The position numbers and the translations under genes were made by a program. The notes below the pieces were generated by a model that saw only the letters and a program-made list of their open reading frames with translations, was not told where the DNA came from and made no database searches. A DNA stretch of 64,000 bases, from contig NZ_AUFQ01000003.1 of NCBI RefSeq assembly GCF_000426585.1, positions 62,001 through 126,000 of the forward strand, read 5' to 3'. Of the stretch, positions 10,038 through 18,156 are shown piece by piece (positions within the stretch are counted from its first letter, which is position 1; every line of letters starts with the position of its first letter). Origin of the DNA: Segatella baroniae DSM 16972 = JCM 13447 (GTDB lineage: Bacteria; Bacteroidota; Bacteroidia; Bacteroidales; Bacteroidaceae).

Positions 10038-10069
10038 CAAAGATAAGGGAAAATTGATACTTTTGCAAA
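10038..10069 (-). promoter_or_regulatory. Dipeptidyl peptidase IV promoter (TTTG-N20-TATCTTTG)
   Basis: On the minus strand TTTG (10069-10066), a 20-nt spacer and TATCTTTG (10045-10038). The -33 box abuts the -7 box of the divergent gene. Confidence 0.75.
10058..10065 (+). promoter_or_regulatory. -7 box of the YhcC-like gene
   Basis: TACTTTTG at 10058-10065, 32 nt before the ATG at 10098. It lies inside the spacer of the divergent peptidase promoter. Confidence 0.55.
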
Positions 10070-10097
10070 GGAATAATGACAAAATCTGTTTCATAAG

Positions 10098-11021
10098 ATG
10101 ATTTACAACGACTTTGGACACTGGATAAACGGCCAATACCCATTCAAAATACAGAAAATATCAATCGACGCTGGCTTTTCATGTCCCAATAGAGATGGCC
10201 GAATCGGGACCGGAGGCTGCACGTTCTGTGACAACAGGACTTTCAGTCCGGCCTACACTGACCGAGACTCCAGCATTTCAAGCCAGATAGAAAAAGGCAA
10301 AGACTTTTTCCAACGCAAGTATTCGAACATGAAATTCCTGGCCTATTTCCAATCTTTTACAAACACCTATGCCCCGACAGACCGGTTGAAGCAACTGTAC
10401 GAGGAAGCGTTGGGCCAAGAAGACATCGTGGGATTGGTGATAGGCACCCGCCCCGATTGTGTCGCCGACGAACTTCTCGATTATCTGGCCGAGGTCAACA
10501 AGTCACGGCTGGTCATTATAGAATATGGCGTGGAGTCCATCCATGACGCAACCTTGCGGCACATACACCGAGGACACACCTTTGAATGCAGCGCGGAGGC
10601 CATTCGACGAAGCCATCAGCGAGGACTGACGACGGGCGTCCACATGATATTGGGGCTTCCTGGAGAAGACAGAGAAATGATTTTAAGACAAGCCGATGTC
10701 CTGTCGTCGCTTCCCATCGACATCCTTAAGATTCACCAAATGCAAATCATCAGGGGCACACAATTGGCCAAAGAGTTCGCGCGACAGCCTTTTCATGTTT
10801 TCACGGTCGAGGAATATATAGAGATTGTCGCTGAATACATCGCCCGACTGCGTGACGACATCGTCATCGACAGGTTTGTGAGCGAGTCGCCCAAGGAGCT
10901 TCTCGTTGCCCCCCGCTGGGGCTTGAAGAACTTTGAATTTACCAATTTGCTCACCAACCATCTTCGCCGTCACGGCATTCGGCAGGGAAGCAAGTGGCGA
11001 CAAACGCAGAATCCTATTTGA
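10098..11021 (+). CDS. YhcC-like radical SAM protein (TIGR01212-type)
   Basis: This 307-aa protein carries the family-typical iron-sulfur motif near the N-terminus, C-PNRDGRIGTGG-C-TF-C (about residues 29-43), in which a long first gap replaces the usual CxxxCxxC. Radical SAM barrel motifs follow: VIIEYGVES, and HMILGLPGEDREM near residues 180-195. The C-terminal part (RDDIVIDRFVSESPKELLVAPRWG) is typical of YhcC proteins. It is an oxygen-sensitive SAM enzyme; the substrate of YhcC is not established to my knowledge. Its 3' end overlaps the convergent gldB-like gene by 8 bp. Confidence 0.9.
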   Translation: MIYNDFGHWINGQYPFKIQKISIDAGFSCPNRDGRIGTGGCTFCDNRTFSPAYTDRDSSISSQIEKGKDFFQRKYSNMKFLAYFQSFTNTYAPTDRLKQLYEEALGQEDIVGLVIGTRPDCVADELLDYLAEVNKSRLVIIEYGVESIHDATLRHIHRGHTFECSAEAIRRSHQRGLTTGVHMILGLPGEDREMILRQADVLSSLPIDILKIHQMQIIRGTQLAKEFARQPFHVFTVEEYIEIVAEYIARLRDDIVIDRFVSESPKELLVAPRWGLKNFEFTNLLTNHLRRHGIRQGSKWRQTQNPI

Positions 11022-11811
11022 AATCTTGGTAATTCTTTCCTTCCAACAGGGCTTTGACAGTCGTTCCGGGATGGGAGGACATGTATTTCTCCACTGATTT
11101 CACGAATGGGGTCTTGAAGACTTTCTTGTGCATGGCCACGTTGGTCGCCCACATCATTTTCCCCATGTGCAAATCATGCTCACGTTGTGTTCTCGCGTCT
11201 GGACTGTCCAAGGGATACAAGCTGAGGAGATAGAAACTAATACAATCCGGAACGATGTATTCCCGCGCCATGCTTCTCCTCTGTTGTACACTATAATACT
11301 TCTTATACAAAGGATAATCTTCGCCTAAATACTTGTCCAAAGAGATTCCTATGAGCTTGTCTCCAATGAGTACGCTCTGGTTCAACGCGCCAATCTGGGT
11401 GTAAATCTCCGGCAAAGGCATATCGGGGAGCAATTCTTTCAGCCGTTTGAAAGCCGCATCAAAAGCCGCATTGACATCCTCCATGTCTGCGTATTGTGCC
11501 TCTGCGTCTGAAATCAACACCTGCAAGGCGGTGTCCTGAAAAAAACTAAGAAAGCGATTGTTGATATCCGGCTCGTAAACAGCGCCGATTTTCAACACAT
11601 TCTCTACAAGTGTACGAGTTTCTATGGGGTATTCAGTGTTCATCTGCTGCAAAGCAGAGAAGTCTCCGGTTGTCAAATAACGGCTCTCCAGGCGGTCATA
11701 GCGTTCTACTTTGACCACCCTTTCCTCTTGCCCGCCCAGCGACTTCATGTTGAAGTCGCAACATATACAAACGAAGAGAATGTACAAGAATATGAAGACT
11801 GAATTTTTCAA
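11014..11811 (-). CDS. gldB: GldB-like gliding-motility-associated lipoprotein
   Basis: This 265-aa protein resembles the GldB lipoprotein of Bacteroidota. Recognisable parts are IGISLDKYLGEDYPLYKKYY, REYIVPDCISFYLL and MHKKVFKTPFVKSVEKYM. GldB is needed for gliding in Flavobacterium, but homologues persist in non-gliding Bacteroidales where the role is obscure. The only start that keeps the N-terminal hydrophobic segment (about 1-17, ending near CICC, a poor lipobox) is TTG at 11811; the next ATG would remove it. A full promoter (TTTG-N20-TATTTTTG) lies 33 nt upstream. The 3' end overlaps the convergent YhcC-like gene by 8 bp. Confidence 0.75.
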   Translation of the reverse strand: MKNSVFIFLYILFVCICCDFNMKSLGGQEERVVKVERYDRLESRYLTTGDFSALQQMNTEYPIETRTLVENVLKIGAVYEPDINNRFLSFFQDTALQVLISDAEAQYADMEDVNAAFDAAFKRLKELLPDMPLPEIYTQIGALNQSVLIGDKLIGISLDKYLGEDYPLYKKYYSVQQRRSMAREYIVPDCISFYLLSLYPLDSPDARTQREHDLHMGKMMWATNVAMHKKVFKTPFVKSVEKYMSSHPGTTVKALLEGKNYQDFK

Positions 11812-11843
11812 TAACCTTTGACAGACTAATTACTTTCCAAATG

Positions 11844-11875
11844 CAAAAATAGTAAATAATATAACATGAACCAAA
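11844..11875 (-). promoter_or_regulatory. gldB promoter (TTTG-N20-TATTTTTG)
   Basis: Minus-strand TTTG at 11875-11872 and TATTTTTG at 11851-11844, separated by 20 nt. Its position supports initiation at the TTG at 11811. Confidence 0.7.
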
Positions 11876-11995
11876 AGAAAAGCTAAAAAAAACAAATAAC
11901 TATGCTTTTTGTGTGCTTTAAAGCGGAGTTTGTATTAATTTATTCTAATTCCAAGAGTGCCGAATATAGTAAATAGAATCTTAAAACGGGTAATA

Positions 11996-12027
11996 TTTGG
12001 AACTAAATGGAATTTAATATAAATTTG
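11996..12027 (+). promoter_or_regulatory. L-asparaginase promoter (TTTG-N20-TAAATTTG)
   Basis: TTTG at 11996-11999 and TAAATTTG at 12020-12027 with a 20-nt spacer; the ATG follows at 12057. Confidence 0.75.
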
Positions 12028-12056
12028 CAAGACATTTAAAATAAGATGCAGCTTAT

Positions 12057-13118
12057 ATGACACAGGCAGAAAACAAAGTTTTATTAATCTATACCGGTGG
12101 AACGATTGGAATGGGACGCAACCCTGCTACGGGTGCTTTGGAGCCCTTGGATTTCAACCATCTGCGCGACAACGTTCCCGAAATGAAATACATCAAAGCT
12201 TCCATCGACATATATCAATTTGAACAGCCCATCGATTCCAGCGACATCGACACCGCCACCTGGGCCAAACTTGTTCGGATTATCAATGAAAATTATCAGG
12301 TATACACCGGCTTCGTCATTCTTCATGGTACGGACACCATGGCTTATACAGCTTCTGCCCTTTCTTTCATGCTTGAGAATCTAACAAAACCGGTGATCCT
12401 TACGGGCAGCCAGCTTCCCATCGGCCAGCTGCGAACTGATGGCAAGGAAAATCTGGTCACCAGTATCGAACTGGCTTCGCTCACCGACGACAAAGGAAGG
12501 GCGCTCATCCCCGAGGTTTGCATTTATTTCAGTGGGAAGGTGCTTCGTGGGAATCGTGCCACCAAGCAAAATGCCGACGAGTTCAACGCCTTCGACACGT
12601 TCAATTATCCTCATCTATGTGAGGCTGGAATCAATTTTACCTTCCATTTCCACCATATTCTCAAACCGGATTTCTCCAAACCGATGATACCACATGTCGA
12701 CTTGAATCCCAATATCATCGTGTTCTCTTTGTTCCCAGGCATACAGGAAAATGTCGTCCACCACCTGATTGACGCCCCGGAATTGAAGGGAATCATATTG
12801 AGAAGCTATGGCAGCGGAAATGCTCCACAACAACCATGGCTCATTCATTTGCTGCGTGAGGCGACCGAGCGCGGCGTGTGTGTGGTCAACATCAGCCAAT
12901 GCGTCGCCGGACGGGTTGAGATGGGAAGATACAATACGGGCTTTCAGCTGAAGGATGCGGGAGTCATATCGGGTTACGACAGTACGGTGGAGGCTGCCAC
13001 GACAAAACTGATGTATCTATATGCAAGATACGACGATGTCAACATCATTCGGAGATTGATGAACGAATCGATTGCCGGCGAAATAAGTCCGTCGACCGCC
13101 TATTTGTCCGAGGAATGA
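12057..13118 (+). CDS. ansA: Type I L-asparaginase (cytoplasmic)
   Basis: This 353-aa enzyme hydrolyses L-asparagine to aspartate and ammonia. The two catalytic threonine regions are clear: Thr16 in YTGGTIGM and Thr92-Asp93 in ILHGTDTMAYTAS. The conserved block ILTGSQLPIGQLRTDGKENL and the C-terminal helical domain are intact. There is no signal peptide, which fits the cytoplasmic type I class. It stands alone with its own promoter. The neighbour AraC gene is convergent, so a direct regulatory link is not implied. Confidence 0.95.
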   Translation: MTQAENKVLLIYTGGTIGMGRNPATGALEPLDFNHLRDNVPEMKYIKASIDIYQFEQPIDSSDIDTATWAKLVRIINENYQVYTGFVILHGTDTMAYTASALSFMLENLTKPVILTGSQLPIGQLRTDGKENLVTSIELASLTDDKGRALIPEVCIYFSGKVLRGNRATKQNADEFNAFDTFNYPHLCEAGINFTFHFHHILKPDFSKPMIPHVDLNPNIIVFSLFPGIQENVVHHLIDAPELKGIILRSYGSGNAPQQPWLIHLLREATERGVCVVNISQCVAGRVEMGRYNTGFQLKDAGVISGYDSTVEAATTKLMYLYARYDDVNIIRRLMNESIAGEISPSTAYLSEE

Positions 13119-13172
13119 GAGTGTAGACATCACCATGTCAACAGTCAACACCCTAAAGCCGGCTAAGACAAA

Positions 13173-14060
13173 TCACACAATCACCCTCGTCTTGTGATAG
13201 TTCTCCCTGAACTCTGTGGGTGAGCAGCCTTTCTTCTTCTTAAAGATGCGGTTGAAGTTGCTGAGGTTGTTGAACCCACAGTCGAAACTGATTTCAGAAA
13301 CCGACTTCATTGTGTCCACCAGCATTCTTGACGCATAGCCCAAGCGTATGTCTATGATGTAATCAGAGAGACTTCTGCCCGTGTGAAGCTTGAAGAAACG
13401 GCTGAAAGCACTCGAACTCATGCCCGCCATGTCCGCCAACGTCGCCAAGCGGATTTCCCGCATATAGTTTTCGCTAATGTAGTTCTTTACTTTCAGCACC
13501 CGCCTGCTGTCGTCCTCTATCACGACTTTTGCAAAGCTGCTCGACGCCAATGTGCGTGCATCCTTGCTTTTTGAAAGTTCATAAAGAATCGACATGAATT
13601 GGCTCACAGCATAAAAACCATCCTTCACTCCGCTGAGCGTGTCCAATTTGTTATACACCCTTAGCACGTCTTGCAGCGAAAAGCAAAGTCCCTTCTTGGC
13701 TGCGGTCATCATTTTTCGCATTCCCTGGAAAGGGTTGCGGCCAAAGAAGTTGTCGTCCGTCATGTTGAAATCAAACTGGACGGTAATCTCACGAATGTCT
13801 TCACTCTGGCAATTGCCTTGTTCCCATACATGTTCCAAGTCGGCACTTGTTATGAGAACCAAATCATAATCTCCGATGAATTCGGATGAATCCCCGACAA
13901 TACGCCTCACACCTGCGGCGTGTTCTACAAAATTCAACTCATACACTTCGTGGCTATGAATGGGATACGTAAACTCTTTCTTATGCCTGTCAGCGATGTA
14001 GAGCACATCCTTGTGCATAAGTGGCGTGATTTCATGAATGACTTTTCGCTCTTCGACCAT
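13173..14060 (-). CDS. AraC family transcriptional regulator
   Basis: A 295-aa regulator with an N-terminal cupin-like ligand domain (about residues 15-150; PIHSHEVYELNFVEHA) and a C-terminal double helix-turn-helix (about 190-290). The HTH shows IRLATLADMAGMSSSAFSRF and the classic second helix SVSEISFDCGFNNLSNFNRI, ending in KKGCSPTEFRENY. The ligand and regulon are unknown; such proteins often sense sugars or aromatic compounds. It follows dapA by 35 bp on the same strand and could be read from the dapA promoter, but no functional link with lysine synthesis is evident. Confidence 0.93.
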   Translation of the reverse strand: MVEERKVIHEITPLMHKDVLYIADRHKKEFTYPIHSHEVYELNFVEHAAGVRRIVGDSSEFIGDYDLVLITSADLEHVWEQGNCQSEDIREITVQFDFNMTDDNFFGRNPFQGMRKMMTAAKKGLCFSLQDVLRVYNKLDTLSGVKDGFYAVSQFMSILYELSKSKDARTLASSSFAKVVIEDDSRRVLKVKNYISENYMREIRLATLADMAGMSSSAFSRFFKLHTGRSLSDYIIDIRLGYASRMLVDTMKSVSEISFDCGFNNLSNFNRIFKKKKGCSPTEFRENYHKTRVIV

Positions 14061-14095
14061 AGCCTTTGCAAATAAAAAGTGAAAGCCGACAACAG

Positions 14096-14983
14096 CTAAA
14101 TCCGCAAGTCCTTGATAATCTCGGCCATTTTCTGCTTCGTCTTGATGGTTGTAGGAACCAGAGGCAACCGCAATACGTTTTCAATCATTCCCATATCGTT
14201 CAGCAAGGCCTTGACGCCGGCCGGATTTCCATCGACAAACAACAGGCTGTAAAGTTCTGTGAACGTATGGTGTATTTTCCGTGCAGGTTCATACTCGCCT
14301 CTGAACTCCAGGCGTATCATTCTTGAAAACTCCTTGGGCAAAGCGTTGCCTATCACCGAGATTACACCGGCGGCGCCACTTGCGACCATGGAGAACGTCA
14401 ATGCGTCATCACCGCTTATGACATCAAAACGGTCGGGCTTCATCTTGATGATTTCATCGACTTGCTCCAAACTGCCGCTCGCTTCCTTGATGGCAACTAT
14501 CTTGTCGAAGTCACGTGCCAGCCTAACTGTGGTCGAGGACTTCATGTTCACGCCCGTCCTTCCCGGCACATTGTAAAGCACGACAGGCAGAGGACTCGCC
14601 TCTGCTATCGCCTTGAAATGTTGGTAAAGTCCTTCTTGAGATGGCTTGTTGTAATATGGACAGATGCTGAGAATGCCGTCTATACCGCTCCAATCCGAGC
14701 GACGGATCTCGTCGACAACGGCCGCCGTATTGTTGCCGCCACAATATTTCAGGATTCTGACACGACCGGCATTCACCTGTTTGACGACCTCGGTAATCTT
14801 ATCCTTCTCTTCACGGGTCAAACAAGGGGTTTCGCCTGTTGTTGCCAATATACATAAAAAGTTGGCACCATTGGACACTTGGTATTCCACTAACCGAGCC
14901 AAAGCCTTGTAATCCACTTCGCCGTCTATGGTAAAAGGCGTAATCAATGCAACTCCAAGACCTTTAAAAATGTTATGTGCCAT
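14096..14983 (-). CDS. dapA: 4-hydroxy-tetrahydrodipicolinate synthase
   Basis: This 295-aa enzyme condenses pyruvate with aspartate semialdehyde in the lysine/diaminopimelate pathway. The Schiff-base lysine is Lys166 (VAIKEASG), the catalytic tyrosine is Tyr137 (LYNVPGRTG) and Thr48-Thr49 lie in ATTGETP (many homologues have GTTGES). Length and motif order are normal for the TIM-barrel family. It has its own promoter at 15009-15039 and is followed by the AraC gene. Diaminopimelate from this pathway also feeds peptidoglycan synthesis. Confidence 0.97.
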   Translation of the reverse strand: MAHNIFKGLGVALITPFTIDGEVDYKALARLVEYQVSNGANFLCILATTGETPCLTREEKDKITEVVKQVNAGRVRILKYCGGNNTAAVVDEIRRSDWSGIDGILSICPYYNKPSQEGLYQHFKAIAEASPLPVVLYNVPGRTGVNMKSSTTVRLARDFDKIVAIKEASGSLEQVDEIIKMKPDRFDVISGDDALTFSMVASGAAGVISVIGNALPKEFSRMIRLEFRGEYEPARKIHHTFTELYSLLFVDGNPAGVKALLNDMGMIENVLRLPLVPTTIKTKQKMAEIIKDLRI

Positions 14984-15008
14984 ATTGCTTCTCTTACGAT
15001 TTCTTTCG

Positions 15009-15039
15009 CAAAGTTACAAGAAATATGTCTAATTGCAAA
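15009..15039 (-). promoter_or_regulatory. dapA promoter (TTTG-N19-TAACTTTG)
   Basis: Minus-strand TTTG at 15039-15036 and TAACTTTG at 15016-15009, with a 19-nt spacer and a 25-nt leader. Confidence 0.72.
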
Positions 15040-15077
15040 AGAAATGATTTCAATAATTTCACGCGTTACAGCCCGTT

Positions 15078-15998
15078 CTACCCACACGAGCCGATATAAA
15101 GAAATACCATTCCCAACAAGACCAATGCCAAGTCCAGCATTTTTGATTTCAAATTGCTCTCATGGAAGAGGAAGGCTCCGAAGAGAAAACTCACAATCAC
15201 ACTTCCTCGCCTTACCATCGAGATAATCGAAACCATCGCCCCAGGCAAGCTCAAGGCGTAATAATACAGGAAATCGGCCGCGCTCAGAAACACGGAGATA
15301 AACAAAACGGCCCATTTCCAGCGGAAACGCGTTTCCTGATTTCTCCCATGCCACCACAACAGTGTGAAGGCTGCGCCCATGAAGAGCATTTGATAAAGAT
15401 TGTACCAACTCTGAACGGCCATGCGGTCAAGCCCCAATCCGCCAGACGCTTTCCCGGCCATCAGAAATTTGTCATACAACCCACTTGCCGCGCCCAGGAT
15501 GGCGGCTGCCAGCAGGAAATAGACCCAGCGGTTGTGTTGGAAATCAATACCTTCCTTCCTGCCACTTCGCTTCAACATTGCCAAGGAAACGATTGCCAGA
15601 ATGACGCCTGCCGCTTGCCAGGCATTTAAACGCTCGCCATACACGAGCATGGCGCCGACCAAGACAAGCACGGGGCGCGTGGCGTTGACCGGTCCCACGA
15701 TGGTCAACGGCAGATGCTTCATGGCAAAATAGCCGAACACCCAGCTGGAGAGAACGATTATGCTTTTTAAAATAATGTATTTGTGAACATCCCAACCCAC
15801 TTGGGGCACAAAAAACATGTTTCCGTCCAATATGTGCGTACAGCCGGAAAGAATGATGAAGGGCAAGAATATCAAAGAACAGACAACCGTATTCAGAAAT
15901 AGAACGGGGATGACCGCATTGTCACGAAGAGCCGTCTTCTTGCAGGAATCATAACAGCCCAACAAGGCTGCTGACAAGAAAGCCAGTATCAACCACAT
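15078..15998 (-). CDS. EamA/DMT family transporter
   Basis: A 306-aa inner-membrane protein with about ten hydrophobic helices arranged as two EamA halves. The N-terminal half begins MWLILAFLSAALLGCYDSCK. The end of the first half carries GPVNATRPVLVLVGAMLVYGE, and the C-terminal half SIISMVRRGSVIVSFLFGAF, a position where EamA proteins carry a conserved charged loop. The family exports metabolites such as amino acids or nucleotide sugars; the substrate here is unknown. The start codon lies 1 nt after the truA stop, so it is co-transcribed with truA. Confidence 0.9.
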   Translation of the reverse strand: MWLILAFLSAALLGCYDSCKKTALRDNAVIPVLFLNTVVCSLIFLPFIILSGCTHILDGNMFFVPQVGWDVHKYIILKSIIVLSSWVFGYFAMKHLPLTIVGPVNATRPVLVLVGAMLVYGERLNAWQAAGVILAIVSLAMLKRSGRKEGIDFQHNRWVYFLLAAAILGAASGLYDKFLMAGKASGGLGLDRMAVQSWYNLYQMLFMGAAFTLLWWHGRNQETRFRWKWAVLFISVFLSAADFLYYYALSLPGAMVSIISMVRRGSVIVSFLFGAFLFHESNLKSKMLDLALVLLGMVFLYIGSCG

Positions 15999-15999
15999 A

Positions 16000-16737
16000 C
16001 TAATATTCTACATCCTCCAAGAACAGCGCGTTTCCCGGTACGCTTTCGCCGGCTGCCGACCGACTGCCCGAGGCCACAATCTTGCGGAACTCTTCCAAGG
16101 TTATCCGATGCCTGCCGACATCCAAGAGCGTGCCCACGACAGCCCTCACCATATTGCGCAAAAAACGGTCGGCGGCTATTTCAAAAAACCAACAATGCTC
16201 GGTCTCTTGAATCCAACGTGCAGCCATTACTCGGCAAATCGTCGTCTTGGCGTCACTTTTACTTTTGCAGAATGCGGCAAAATCCCTTGCTTCAAGAAGA
16301 TAAGCAGCGGCAGTGTTCATTAGTTTGAAGTCGGGGCAAGCATGTAATTCGTAGGAATAATGGCGGCGAAAAGGATCTTTTCGTAAATGTATATAATAAT
16401 GGTAAGTCCGTTTGACGGCGGAAAAACGTGCATGAAAATCCTCGTCTACTTGCTTGACATCATACACAGCGATGTCTTTGGGCAGCACCCTGTTCAGCCG
16501 ATAGGCCAATTGCTCGCACGCAATCTCCTCGTCAAGGTCGAAATGGGCGGTCATCTTGCGGGCATGAACTCCTGCGTCCGTCCTTCCCGCACCTACGACA
16601 AGAATGTCTTTCCGCAGTACAAGTCCCAATGCCTCCTGCAACTTCTGCTGCACCGACATGCCATTTGGCTGAATCTGCCAGCCGTGATACGCTGTCCCGT
16701 CAAAACCAAATGCGATTGCATAACGCCACATATTCAT
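16000..16737 (-). CDS. truA: tRNA pseudouridine(38-40) synthase TruA
   Basis: The 245-aa product starting at 16737 (MNMWRYAIAF) has the usual TruA length. A longer frame to 16788 would overlap the upstream gene and adds no conserved sequence. The catalytic aspartate is Asp54 in GAGRTDAGVHAR; other family blocks are FGFDGTAYHGWQ, RFSAVKRTYHYYI and ADRFLRNMVRAVVGTLLDVG. It isomerises uridines in the tRNA anticodon stem. It is the sixth gene of a minus-strand run that starts at the T9SS-tail-like gene and continues into the EamA transporter. Confidence 0.96.
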   Translation of the reverse strand: MNMWRYAIAFGFDGTAYHGWQIQPNGMSVQQKLQEALGLVLRKDILVVGAGRTDAGVHARKMTAHFDLDEEIACEQLAYRLNRVLPKDIAVYDVKQVDEDFHARFSAVKRTYHYYIHLRKDPFRRHYSYELHACPDFKLMNTAAAYLLEARDFAAFCKSKSDAKTTICRVMAARWIQETEHCWFFEIAADRFLRNMVRAVVGTLLDVGRHRITLEEFRKIVASGSRSAAGESVPGNALFLEDVEY

Positions 16738-16756
16738 TATGTTCCGTTCTGAAAGA

Positions 16757-17200
16757 CTATTTCTTGTCAAATGCTTTTTTGAACTCACGCCGATGGAAAC
16801 GTTCTTCCGCCTTCAATATGCGAAAAACTTTCCCTGCCGGCAATATCTTCAGAAACTTCTGATGATAAGATTGTTGGGTCCTTTTTATCTGAATGTCGAG
16901 TAGGTCGCTCTTGACGATGGCATCACGACAGGCCCTTTCGTCCGCCGGATTGGTATGACGATACCGACGTATCTGTTCAAAATAGGCACGCTGCTGTTTC
17001 ATCATCATCCTATAAACCGGAAAGAATTTGGCAGCTTCATCATTGGTCAGTTCCGCTTCCGAAGTGATAAACTGTTCCAAGGCAGCCTGAAACTTTTCCG
17101 GATCGAATTTCGGCTTGCCTCCGCTCGGGTCTTCCGCCCAGACATGCAAGGACATCAGGGCCCCGACTAATATCAATGTTATCGTTTTCATATAGTGCAT
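16757..17200 (-). CDS. Small periplasmic helical protein, Spy/CpxP-like
   Basis: This 147-aa protein has a signal peptide (MKTITLILVGALMSLHVWAE; the ATG at 17191 may be the true start instead of 17200). A charged helical domain follows, with FPVYRMMMKQQRAYFEQIRR and QQSYHQKFLKILPAGKVFRI. Small proteins of this shape in Bacteroidota commonly sit next to an ECF sigma/anti-sigma pair. They are compared to the stress sensors or chaperones Spy and CpxP, but similarity is structural and weak. It begins 3 nt after the anti-sigma gene, so the two are co-translated. The role in envelope stress is an inference. Confidence 0.75.
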   Translation of the reverse strand: MHYMKTITLILVGALMSLHVWAEDPSGGKPKFDPEKFQAALEQFITSEAELTNDEAAKFFPVYRMMMKQQRAYFEQIRRYRHTNPADERACRDAIVKSDLLDIQIKRTQQSYHQKFLKILPAGKVFRILKAEERFHRREFKKAFDKK

Positions 17201-17203
17201 ACG

Positions 17204-17569
17204 TCAGTTGTTGTCCATGAGCGACGCGTAAATCCCATCGTTGTCCATCATGGTGTAATCTGCAATTTCGTCAATCGTTGAATACGCTGTATTTGGGGGA
17301 CAGTTGTCGTTGACAGTTCCGTTTGACGAGCCAGAGGACAGGTAATGCACTCCCAACACCGACGAGAGGGAAATCACGCCGACGAACATGGCAGCCTTCA
17401 GCCATCGGTGGGAAGGTTTCAAAACTGGCTTCACGACTACCGTGTGTGCAGTTTTTTCGGGCAGTTGGGACAAGACTTCTTCCGACAGGTGCTCAAAATA
17501 GCCTTCCGGAACCTTAAAACAATCTTTACGTCCAAACTGTTTTAGGATTTTGTTTTCTTCTCGTTCCAT
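17204..17569 (-). CDS. Putative anti-sigma factor, single-pass membrane protein
   Basis: A 121-aa protein with a cytoplasmic N-terminal part (about residues 1-57; FKVPEGYFEHLSEEVLSQLP), one membrane segment (about 60-80; AAMFVGVISLSSVLGVHYL) and a short outer tail rich in Asp and Asn. The motif VPEGYFE is common at the start of Bacteroidota proteins encoded directly after ECF sigma genes. Its position 45 bp after the sigma gene and its topology are why I call it the cognate anti-sigma factor. No classical zinc-binding HxxxCxxC motif is present. Direct sigma binding is unproven. Confidence 0.7.
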   Translation of the reverse strand: MEREENKILKQFGRKDCFKVPEGYFEHLSEEVLSQLPEKTAHTVVVKPVLKPSHRWLKAAMFVGVISLSSVLGVHYLSSGSSNGTVNDNCPPNTAYSTIDEIADYTMMDNDGIYASLMDNN

Positions 17570-17613
17570 AGTTTCTACGCTTTTATATTAGGACGCCACC
17601 ATTGTGCCAAGGT

Positions 17614-18156
17614 TTAATCCAACGAATGGAAATAATCTACGATTTTCTTCACGGCAAGATGATAGCTGGCTTTCAGGGCCCCTTCGCTGGTGCCAAGAAT
17701 CTCGCTGATTTGCGAATATTTCATTTCATCGAAGTAACGCATCGTGAAAACCGTGCGCTGCACTTCAGGCAGACCGGTGACAGCCGCCTGAAGCTGGGCC
17801 TGTGTCTCGTCGCCGTCAAAGTATTCGTCGGCCAAGAGGCGGTCGACAACGGCCGACGCCGTGTCGCCTGTCGTGCAGAACTTCTTCTGACGGCGCAGAA
17901 AGTCAAGTGCCTCGTTGTAGGCAATGCGGTACAACCACGTTAGCAGGCTGGACCTGTTTTCGAATTTGTCCAAGTTGTTCCATGCCTTCAAGAACGTGTT
18001 TTGCAAGATGTCATTGGCATCCTCGTGCTCCAACACGACATGGCGAATCTTCCAATACAGCGGTTGGCTGTATTGTCCGACCAGCAACGAGAAGCCTTGT
18101 CTGCAGGTTTGCGCGTCACCGAGCAACTTCAATATCTGTCTCTCGTCAGTTTTCAA
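17614..18156 (-). CDS. ECF-type RNA polymerase sigma factor
   Basis: A 180-aa sigma factor with only regions 2 and 4. Region 2 shows ANDILQNTFLKAWNNLDKF and SSLLTWLYRIAYNEALDFLR. Region 4 shows LPEVQRTVFTMRYFDEMKYS and ISEILGTSEGALKASYHLAV. The only start giving a full region 2 is TTG at 18156. It overlaps the stop of the L,D-transpeptidase in the tetranucleotide TTGA, implying translational coupling. The anti-sigma and Spy-like genes follow. Together they look like an envelope-sensing module, though the regulon and signal cannot be read from the sequence. Confidence 0.93.
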   Translation of the reverse strand: MKTDERQILKLLGDAQTCRQGFSLLVGQYSQPLYWKIRHVVLEHEDANDILQNTFLKAWNNLDKFENRSSLLTWLYRIAYNEALDFLRRQKKFCTTGDTASAVVDRLLADEYFDGDETQAQLQAAVTGLPEVQRTVFTMRYFDEMKYSQISEILGTSEGALKASYHLAVKKIVDYFHSLD

